Part shown: one piece after another, positions 15,494 to 21,435 of the stretch
Position numbering within the stretch: the first letter of the stretch is position 1
How the letters are laid out: every line of letters begins with the position of its first letter
From: Fimenecus sp963590415
GTDB taxonomy: Bacteria; Bacillota; Clostridia; Oscillospirales; Acutalibacteraceae
Direction: 5' to 3'
Assembly: GCA_963590415.1 (NCBI GenBank)
Contig: CAVAPB010000012.1
Span: forward strand, 6,832-70,831
Length of the DNA stretch: 64,000 bases
Program-made: the position numbers and the translations under genes
Notes under the pieces: model-generated
What the model was told of the DNA's origin: nothing
The model's input: only the letters and a program-made list of their open reading frames with translations
Database searches by the model: none

Positions 15494-16525
15494 CTACTGC
15501 TCAATCCATGTTCCTGTTTTAGCGTCGGTATACACACCGAGCTGAGAGTCTGCAAGGTTGTGAATTGTACGGGAAAGAGCCTTGCGTTCAATCGTGATTT
15601 CATAGGGCATATTTTCAAGATATTTCAATATTTCGTTCTGTCTCAAATGTCTTGCAGAGCTTGAGTGTTCCTTTAACACAAGATAGACAAAGAGCGGTGC
15701 CATCGTCTTTCGCTTATTCTGTTTTAACGGTCTGTAAAGCTTATCGAGAAATTCGTCATCATCACTGTCAAACTGTTCAAAATACTTTCTCGTTGAGTTG
15801 TCAACAGCTTCGACAGACACGCCGTAATCATGCATAACGAGCATTGCCGCCAGCTGACACGCTTCATAGTTTACGATATAATCGGGAGCCGCCAAGGTTA
15901 GCAGCTTGAAAACTCTCCATGCGTTATGTATAAGCTTATAAGCACAAATATTTTTACCTACCCTGCACTCACTTTCAACATATATACTGTTCACAAACTC
16001 TTTATAATATTTCCTTTCCGCATCGGTGACGGTAACATCGATGTAATCCCTCATAAATCCCTTTTCGTTGTCGTCTAAACTTCCGTTCTCGGCATACATC
16101 TTCGACAAATTCTTAATCCAGCTAACAGTTTTAATTCTGTCGCGGATGTCATGAATTTTTTCCATATCAAAGCCGTCCGTGCCGAAATCCTTGATATAGG
16201 TTACCCAAACATAGAACAAATCATCGTTGCCGAGCACCCGTTTCGCATTCTCGTTTGTACCGTCAAGTTTTTCGTCAAGCCTTGCGATTTTCTTTAGCGA
16301 GTCAAAGAGTGAAGCAAACTTTTTTTGAGCATCCTTTCTGTCGTTATCATTCCAGTCGATACGGCAACGATAGCTGAAGTTCTCGCTTCTGTATGTAGAT
16401 TCATCACATGGACCGGGGATAAATGTTACGCCGTTCTCGGTACGCTTGTCATACATCAGATCAATAAACTCCTCGGGCGTGGTCTTCTGCGTAAAGGTAT
16501 AGGTATCCTCAACATAATCACACAT
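15494..16525 (-). CDS. Unknown protein with C-terminal winged-helix-like region
   Basis: 343 residues, soluble, no family recognised. The start at 16525 (MCDYVEDTYTFTQ) is preferred over an upstream one at 16585 because AAAGGAAA lies just before it. The last 60 residues (SSARHLRQNEILKYLENMP ... KALSRTIHNLADSQ) resemble the DNA-binding half of winged-helix regulators, suggesting a transcriptional or DNA-related role. The rest is charged and helical. It lies between a terminator at 16569-16602 and the M23 gene on the same strand, and next to a restriction enzyme gene, which raises the possibility of a defence function without proving it. Confidence 0.7.
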   Translation of the reverse strand: MCDYVEDTYTFTQKTTPEEFIDLMYDKRTENGVTFIPGPCDESTYRSENFSYRCRIDWNDNDRKDAQKKFASLFDSLKKIARLDEKLDGTNENAKRVLGNDDLFYVWVTYIKDFGTDGFDMEKIHDIRDRIKTVSWIKNLSKMYAENGSLDDNEKGFMRDYIDVTVTDAERKYYKEFVNSIYVESECRVGKNICAYKLIHNAWRVFKLLTLAAPDYIVNYEACQLAAMLVMHDYGVSVEAVDNSTRKYFEQFDSDDDEFLDKLYRPLKQNKRKTMAPLFVYLVLKEHSSSARHLRQNEILKYLENMPYEITIERKALSRTIHNLADSQLGVYTDAKTGTWIEQ

Positions 16526-16568
16526 AAAAATTTTCCTTTCAACAATTAAAAATTTACATAATAATACC

Positions 16569-16602
16569 AAAAAAAGCTGTACCAAATACGGTACAACTTT
16601 CT
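16569..16602 (-). terminator. Hairpin terminator downstream of the restriction endonuclease gene
   Basis: Minus strand AAGTTGTACC, loop GTATTT, GGTACAGCTT, then TTTTT. It separates the nuclease gene from the 343-residue gene. A second hairpin (ATCAGGTGCAC / GTGCATCTGAT) lies at about 16677-16706 without a T tract. Confidence 0.7.
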
Positions 16603-16728
16603 AAACCTTAATGACTATATCACAACCGCTGTTAAAATGTAAATAAAAAACGGGGAAGAAATTTTTGAAGATGAATCAGATGCACTCTTCAAGGTGCACC
16701 TGATTGCAACTAAACATTTATCCAATAT

Positions 16729-17604
16729 TTATAACAAATATTCAGCCAAATCCATTTCATCCTTTAACAATTTATATACAACATGTTCGTTTTCACAAAA
16801 TTTTTCCATTTCATATATTCCAAGGAAGCGGTAAGCATCCTGACCCAAACAGTTTTTACTCTTTGCAAAAACAATTCTTTTAGCATCTAACAAGGTTTTT
16901 TCATAGGATTCTTTTGTAATCTTCGAGTTATGCCTTTCGTAAATATATTTCCAATCATCAGATAATACATTTATCCACCCAGATTGTGTTGTAGAAACAA
17001 CAGTACCATCTTCATATTCTATTGCTAAATGAGGAAACCAAACCATAGTCTTATCATCCAACATGCAACTTCCTTTATAATACCCTTTATAGTTTTTTCC
17101 AAACAGTTTTAAAACATCCGGTATCGTTTTAAAGTTCAAATTATCTCTTATGCTGATATGCTTTGATCGCAAAGCAATCTCAACTGGATTCTGGTCTTTC
17201 CAAAGTGGCGAGCCTTTTTCTTTATATTTACATTGTATGGCATCGACTATGCTATCAATCTTTTCATTGATTTCTTCAATGCTTTTAGTCATATCAACCC
17301 TTTCTATTGTTAAAGAATCTTCCATAAGAGCCGATAACTTTTGACGTATACCTATTTCACGCAACTCATCGTTTTCTTTGTTCTTTAAATGATACAATTC
17401 ATCACATTCAATTGCATAATTAATTTGAGGAAAATATAAATCCAGTAATCTGTATTCACAATCTCCTGTTTTAACATATTGCTGAGAAACAGGTTCGATA
17501 TCAATATTATTGAGCTTATGATATATTGCTCCTACAACATAATTCTCGTAATCTTTTCTATTTGTCCTTGATAACGTCTTAATTAAGTAGTCTTTTTTGT
17601 CCAT
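16729..17604 (-). CDS. PvuRts1I/AbaSI-like modification-dependent restriction endonuclease
   Basis: A 291-residue protein matching the PvuRts1I/AbaSI family, which cuts DNA containing hydroxymethylated or glucosyl-hydroxymethylated cytosine, as found in some phages, and leaves ordinary host DNA alone. N-terminal nuclease half: DYLIKTLSRTNRKDYENYVV (5-24), then LLDLYFPQINYAIECDELYH with acidic residues Asp55, Glu66, Asp68 and Glu69 in a Vsr-like arrangement. C-terminal SRA-like half: TMVWFPHLAIEYEDG ... GWINVLSDDW and RIVFAKSKN...YRFLGIYEM, which parallel the family's 'MVWFP', 'RIVFA' and 'YRFLG' signatures. A long leader and start MDKKDYL are preceded by GGAGGG. It is a stand-alone gene, as expected for a type IV enzyme, with no methyltransferase nearby. 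Identification rests on remembered family signatures. Confidence 0.78.
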   Translation of the reverse strand: MDKKDYLIKTLSRTNRKDYENYVVGAIYHKLNNIDIEPVSQQYVKTGDCEYRLLDLYFPQINYAIECDELYHLKNKENDELREIGIRQKLSALMEDSLTIERVDMTKSIEEINEKIDSIVDAIQCKYKEKGSPLWKDQNPVEIALRSKHISIRDNLNFKTIPDVLKLFGKNYKGYYKGSCMLDDKTMVWFPHLAIEYEDGTVVSTTQSGWINVLSDDWKYIYERHNSKITKESYEKTLLDAKRIVFAKSKNCLGQDAYRFLGIYEMEKFCENEHVVYKLLKDEMDLAEYLL

Positions 17605-17740
17605 GAGTAATACCCTCCATTTTATTTTATTCTACTATAATCAACTCAATTTTACAATAACTCTATGTACCAAATTTGACCGCACCCTGTTTTATATAAT
17701 AACGGCACAGCGTTAAGCTGAGAACAGAGGAGGAATAACA

Positions 17741-18229
17741 ATGAAAAAGATTATCGCATTTATGCTCACGGTTCTTGTATTCATCGGTTCATGTGCATTT
17801 ATAAGTTTACGCACCGCAAATTCAAATTCGGAAAGTTACGATGATTACGGTGATAATGACGAAGAGGCAGTCAAGTATTATGCAACCTTCGAATACAAGG
17901 ACAATTACGAAACCGAAACACCGGCAAAGTATTATTCAACAACGGCTTATCAGTCTCAATCAAGGCAGACAGACTATTATTCAACGACGGCATATCAACC
18001 GCAGACAAAAGCATATATCACTCATGTTGCGTTGCAGGGCGCTGTAATTGTTCAGCAAGACGGCACCGAAAAATATGTATATTGCCGAAAATGTGAAGCA
18101 TGCGGATATATTGAATCAAATATGAGATGCAATACATACGGTAGTCCACACGGAACATTATTAAGCGGTTTTTATTGTCCGGAATGCGGAAACAATCAAA
18201 AAATCGAAATTGAACATTACAGCAATTAG
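17741..18229 (+). CDS. Small secreted protein with Tyr-rich repeats and a zinc-ribbon-like end
   Basis: 162 residues with an N-terminal signal peptide or membrane anchor (MKKIIAFMLTVLVFIGSCAF). The middle is acidic and tyrosine-rich with two near-identical motifs YYSTTAYQ separated by Q-rich spacers. The C-terminal 55 residues carry CRKCEACGYI and YCPECGNN, a CxxCxxC...CxxC pattern resembling a zinc ribbon, unusual outside the cell. AGGAGG lies before the ATG. No family recognised. It is monocistronic, followed by a hairpin at 18234-18266. Confidence 0.7.
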   Translation: MKKIIAFMLTVLVFIGSCAFISLRTANSNSESYDDYGDNDEEAVKYYATFEYKDNYETETPAKYYSTTAYQSQSRQTDYYSTTAYQPQTKAYITHVALQGAVIVQQDGTEKYVYCRKCEACGYIESNMRCNTYGSPHGTLLSGFYCPECGNNQKIEIEHYSN

Positions 18230-18233
18230 TTAA

Positions 18234-18266
18234 AAAGGCAGATAGATTTTTGATTTCTATCTGCCT
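18234..18266 (+). terminator. Hairpin after the small secreted protein gene
   Basis: AGGCAGATAGA, loop TTTTTGATT, TCTATCTGCCT with only a weak T tract afterwards on the plus strand; on the minus strand it is preceded by AAAAA equivalents. It may act as a terminator or a stability element. Confidence 0.5.
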
Positions 18267-18315
18267 GCGTATTTGATATTCAGTTTTCAGGAGTTCAAGT
18301 CTATCCACAAAGGGA

Positions 18316-18422
18316 AAACGGCGATTTTACATCTGTGTTTCAGCACAGAGAAAAATCGCCGTTTAGGTAGCAAAAAAGCCCGATATATTCGGGCTTTTCA
18401 CAGGAGACATCTTTTTTGTCTC
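18316..18422. other. Cluster of three hairpins between a gene and the tandem repeats
   Basis: AAACGGCGATTTT ... AAAATCGCCGTTT with an inner CTGTG/CACAG stem (18316-18364); AAAAGCCCGA TATAT TCGGGCTTTT (18374-18398), with a minus-strand T run that makes it a plausible terminator for transcripts coming from the tRNAs; and GGAGACA/TGTCTCC (18403-18422). No gene is supported in 18230-18835 apart from these structures and the repeat array. Confidence 0.6.
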
Positions 18423-18430
18423 CACAGTAT

Positions 18431-18835
18431 GGTGGGAGCGGGTGGACCCGAGCTTCGCTCGGCGTTCGTTTGCTTCGCAAACCTCCGATTTATAGACTTG
18501 TGGTTCGAATCCACCTTTTTTTACATAAAAATAATAACCAACCGCATTGCGATTGGTTATCATTTGGTGGGAGCGGGTGGACCCGAGCTTCGCTCGGCGT
18601 TCGTTTGCTTCGCAAACCTCCGATTTATAGACTTGTGGTTCGAATCCACCTTTTTTTACATAAAAATAATAACCAACCGCATTGCGATTGGTTATCATTT
18701 GGTGGGAGCGGGTGGACCCGAGCTTCGCTCGGCGTTCGTTTGCTTCGCAAACCTCCGATTTATAGACTTGTGGTTCGAATCCACCTTTTTTTACATAAAA
18801 ATAATAACCAACCGCATTGCGATTGGTTATCATTT
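18431..18835. repeat. Three 135-bp tandem repeats carrying the tRNA-Tyr 3' end
   Basis: Three units at 18431-18565, 18566-18700 and 18701-18835 appear identical by eye. Each begins with GGTGGGAGCGGGTGGA, the complement of the 3' acceptor and T-arm end of the real tRNA-Tyr that starts the next 135-bp step. Each unit then contains CCGAGC TTC GCTCGG and GTTTGC TTC GCAAAC mini-hairpins, a T-arm-like GGTTCGAATCCACC, and a hairpin ATAACCAA...TTGGTTAT whose minus-strand reading ends TATTTTT, a terminator-like element. Long reading frames exist on both strands only because the 135-bp period is a multiple of three. Confidence 0.85.
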
Positions 18836-18919
18836 GGTGGGAGCGGGTGGATTCGAACCACCGAAGTCGTCGACAACAGATTTACAGTCTGCCCCCTTTG
18901 GCCACTCGGGAACACTCCC
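18835..18919 (-). tRNA. tRNA-Tyr (GTA)
   Basis: 85 nt on the minus strand, CCA encoded. Acceptor GGGAGTG pairs with CGCTCCC plus discriminator A. The anticodon arm reads CAGACTGTAAATCTG with anticodon GTA; a long variable arm (GTCGACGAC region) fits the type II structure of bacterial tRNA-Tyr; T-arm GGTTCGAATCC. It is the second tRNA after tRNA-Thr, and its 3' end abuts the tandem array. Confidence 0.93.
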
Positions 18920-18946
18920 ACATACATATTTTGTTGTACAAAATAC

Positions 18947-19022
18947 TGGAGCTGGTGGACGGACTTGAACCCCCGACCTGCTGATTACAAATCAGCTGCT
19001 CTACCAACTGAGCTACACCAGC
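18947..19022 (-). tRNA. tRNA-Thr (TGT)
   Basis: 76 nt on the minus strand, CCA encoded. Acceptor GCTGGTG pairs with CACCAGC; D-arm TAGCTCAGTTGGTAGAGC; anticodon arm CTGATTTGTAATCAG with anticodon TGT (reads ACN Thr codons, chiefly ACA); T-arm GGGGGTTCAAGTCC. It is transcribed from the promoter at 19040-19068 and followed 27 bp later by tRNA-Tyr. Confidence 0.95.
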
Positions 19023-19039
19023 GTTTCGAACGCTTGAAT

Positions 19040-19068
19040 ATAATATCACATACATTCGTTTTCGTCAA
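19040..19068 (-). promoter_or_regulatory. Promoter of the tRNA-Thr/tRNA-Tyr operon
   Basis: Minus strand TTGACG, 17-bp spacer, TATTAT, ending 17 bp before the tRNA-Thr 5' end. Confidence 0.7.
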
Positions 19069-19169
19069 GATAAATTTTTATTTTTTTTGAAAAAAGTTTT
19101 TCACTCGGACGCTTTTTTGCCACATAATTTCAAAGCAGTCGCCTTATTCCTTTTGCGCCGTTTCACTGC

Positions 19170-19206
19170 AAAATTCGGGCTTTGACGGTTTTGTCAAAGC
19201 CCGAAT
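19170..19206 (-). terminator. Terminator of gdhA
   Basis: Perfect TTCGGGCTTTGAC / GTCAAAGCCCGAA stem with a 6-base loop, then TTTT on the minus strand; 20 bp after the gdhA stop. Confidence 0.9.
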
Positions 19207-19225
19207 GTCGATTTTTCCTTTTCTA

Positions 19226-20557
19226 TTAAACTATTCCCTGAGCCATCATTGCATCGGCAACCTTCATAAAGCCTGCGATGTTTGCGCCGACAACAAAGTT
19301 ATCGGGAACATTGTATTTCTCGCAAGCCTCTTTCATATGATAGTAAATGTTAATCATAATACCTTTAAGCTTTGCGTCAACCTCTTCAAAGGTCCATGAG
19401 GAACGGATTGAATTCTGACCCATTTCAAGAGCCGAGGTAGCGACGCCGCCTGCGTTTGAAGCCTTGCCGGGGATAAAGAGAACCTTATTTTCAAGCAACA
19501 CCTCAATAGCCTCGTTGTCGGTCGGCATATTAGCTCCCTCGCATACCGCATAGCAGCCGTTAGCGGCAAGCCTGCTTGCCTGTTCTTTATTGATTTCATT
19601 CTGCGTAGCGCACGGAAGAGCGACATCGCAGATAACATTATCCCATACCGAGCCCTCACCGTAAACAGCGTCGGGATGAGCGTTGAGATATTCCTTAATT
19701 CTCTTTCTGTCAACCTCTTTAATCTGCTTAACAAGTTCAAGGTCAATGCCGTTTTCGTCAATGATATAGCCGTTTGAGTCGGAGCAGGAAATCACCTTTG
19801 CGCCGAGCTGTGCAGCCTTTTCGATAGCATAAATAGCAACATTACCCGAGCCCGAAACAGCAACTCTTGCACCTTTCATTTCCTTGCCGTGGTCTTTAAG
19901 AAGCTCCTCGGTAATATATACAAGTCCGTATCCCGTAGCCTCCGTTCTCGCAAGCGAACCGCCGAAGCTCAAGCCCTTACCCGTGAGAACGCCCTCGGAA
20001 CGGTTTGTAAGCTTTTTGTACTGACCGTAAAGGTAGCCTACCTCTCTTGCGCCCGTACCGATGTCGCCCGCAGGAACATCCTCATCTGCGCCGACATACT
20101 TGAAAAGCTCGTTCATAAACGCCTGACAGAAGCGCATAATTTCCATATCGCTCTTGCCCTTGGGATCGAAGTCGGAACCGCCCTTTGCGCCGCCTATCGG
20201 AAGACCCGTAAGGCTGTTTTTGAATATCTGCTCAAAGCCGAGGAACTTTATGATGCTGAGGTTTACGCTCGGATGAAGTCTTAAACCGCCCTTATAAGGG
20301 CCGATTGCCGAGTTAAACTGTACACGGTAGCCTCTGTTTACATGCACCTCGCCCTTATCGTCAACCCAAGGAATTCGGAACATAATCTGTCTCTCGGGCT
20401 CAACCAATCTTTCCAAAAGACCCGTCTTTGCATAAATCGGGTCGTTATCCACAACCGGAGCGAGCGCTTCAAGCACTTCTGTCGCAGCCTGTATGAACTC
20501 AGGTTGGTCGGGATTCTTGATTTTTAAGTCATTCAATACTTTTTCTGAATAAGTCAT
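19226..20557 (-). CDS. gdhA: NADP-type glutamate dehydrogenase
   Basis: Interconverts 2-oxoglutarate plus ammonium and glutamate using NAD(P)H, the main ammonium assimilation step in many gut clostridia. 443 residues, the length of hexameric GDH subunits. Seen: KGGLRLHPSVNLSIIKFLGFEQ, the active-site PIGGAKGGSDFDPKG, DVPAGDIGTGAREVGYLYG, the Rossmann turn AVSGSGNVA, and CATQNEI / GANMP of the C-terminal half. The ATG at 20557 is chosen because GGAGG lies 7-8 bases before it; a longer in-frame start would run into the promoter. It is a single-gene unit. Confidence 0.96.
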   Translation of the reverse strand: MTYSEKVLNDLKIKNPDQPEFIQAATEVLEALAPVVDNDPIYAKTGLLERLVEPERQIMFRIPWVDDKGEVHVNRGYRVQFNSAIGPYKGGLRLHPSVNLSIIKFLGFEQIFKNSLTGLPIGGAKGGSDFDPKGKSDMEIMRFCQAFMNELFKYVGADEDVPAGDIGTGAREVGYLYGQYKKLTNRSEGVLTGKGLSFGGSLARTEATGYGLVYITEELLKDHGKEMKGARVAVSGSGNVAIYAIEKAAQLGAKVISCSDSNGYIIDENGIDLELVKQIKEVDRKRIKEYLNAHPDAVYGEGSVWDNVICDVALPCATQNEINKEQASRLAANGCYAVCEGANMPTDNEAIEVLLENKVLFIPGKASNAGGVATSALEMGQNSIRSSWTFEEVDAKLKGIMINIYYHMKEACEKYNVPDNFVVGANIAGFMKVADAMMAQGIV

Positions 20558-20597
20558 TTGAATAGCCTCCTGCAAGTTATATGAAAATACGGTCAGA

Positions 20598-20626
20598 ATT
20601 ATATCAAAATTATCGCTGTATGTCAA
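20598..20626 (-). promoter_or_regulatory. Consensus sigma-A promoter of gdhA
   Basis: Minus strand TTGACA, 17-bp spacer, TATAAT: both boxes match consensus perfectly, about 40 bp before the ATG, so strong expression is expected. Confidence 0.88.
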
Positions 20627-20753
20627 TAAATCATCCGTTATTTTGCATAATTAAATACACTTTCCTGCAAAATGCACGCTTATGCGGTTTGTGTTGAACT
20701 ATTTTTTCAGATATACACAATATCGTCGGAAATGTACATTTTCGCTGAAACTG

Positions 20754-20782
20754 TTGATATTCGTTGTCTGTTCTGTTAAAAT
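20754..20782 (+). promoter_or_regulatory. Promoter of the HAD phosphatase/acyltransferase operon
   Basis: TTGATA, 17-bp spacer, TAAAAT, ending 28 bp before the ATG at 20811. Confidence 0.7.
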
Positions 20783-20810
20783 AGACAAAATAGTATTTTA
20801 GGGGGATTAT

Positions 20811-21404
20811 ATGCAGGCGGATATTTACGATTTTGATAAAACCGTTTTACCGTTCGACAGCGGTTCAAAATTTGCTATATTTTGCTTTCTGCGCTATCCG
20901 TACCTGCTGCTCTTGCTTCCGTTTTATATTGTTGACGCCCTGCTTTTTGCATTGCATATCATAAGGCTCGATAAATTCAAAAAGCACATATTCTGCTTTA
21001 TAAGATTTATTAACCTTGTCAAGGCCGTAAATAAATTCTGGAACAAATACGAAAAAAAGATATTCCCATGGTTCTTAAAGGAGAACAGGGAAAGAACTTC
21101 AATAGTTATAAGCGCAAGTCCCGATTTTCTGCTTGAAGAAATACAAAAAAGGCTCGGATTTGAATATCTTTTGTGTACAAGGCACGACAGGAAAACGGGC
21201 ACTTTGCTTTACAAAAACTGCCGTAACGAGGAAAAGGTTCGCAGATTTCACGAAAAATTCGGCGATGACAAGGTTGAGGTAATGTGCGTATATTCTGACA
21301 GTCTTAAAAACGATAAGCCGATTTTCTCCCTCGGGAAACGCTGTTTTCATATTATGCCCGACGGGGAGCGAAAAGAATTTGATTTCAACGAAATTTACCG
21401 ATAA
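20811..21404 (+). CDS. HAD-IB family phosphatase
   Basis: 197-residue phosphoserine-phosphatase-like HAD hydrolase. Motif I DFDKT with nucleophile Asp7 and Asp9; motif II SASPD; a lysine of motif III in the KVRRFHEKFGDDK region; motif IV YSDSLKNDKP. A hydrophobic cap region (about 25-50, YPYLLLLLPFYIVDALLFAL) suggests membrane association, as in HAD-IB proteins that sit beside or are fused to 1-acylglycerol-3-phosphate acyltransferases. It is followed 31 bp later by an acyl-ACP synthetase/acyltransferase fusion, so a phospholipid or lysolipid substrate is likely. GGGGG precedes the ATG. Confidence 0.85.
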   Translation: MQADIYDFDKTVLPFDSGSKFAIFCFLRYPYLLLLLPFYIVDALLFALHIIRLDKFKKHIFCFIRFINLVKAVNKFWNKYEKKIFPWFLKENRERTSIVISASPDFLLEEIQKRLGFEYLLCTRHDRKTGTLLYKNCRNEEKVRRFHEKFGDDKVEVMCVYSDSLKNDKPIFSLGKRCFHIMPDGERKEFDFNEIYR

Positions 21405-21435
21405 AATTATTATTTGAAAGGCTTGGGATTTTATT

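Noticed and set aside
18431..18835. CRISPR array
   Set aside because: Units are 135 bp with no short direct repeat alternating with distinct spacers, and no cas genes are near.
18273..18968. Long reading frames on both strands across the 135-bp repeats and tRNA-Tyr
   Set aside because: They exist because the period is 45 codons; the frames run through a tRNA gene and lack ribosome sites. They are not proteins.
19023..19169. Extra gene between the tRNAs and the gdhA terminator
   Set aside because: Only the tRNA promoter and A/T-rich spacer are visible; no start signal or coding pattern.
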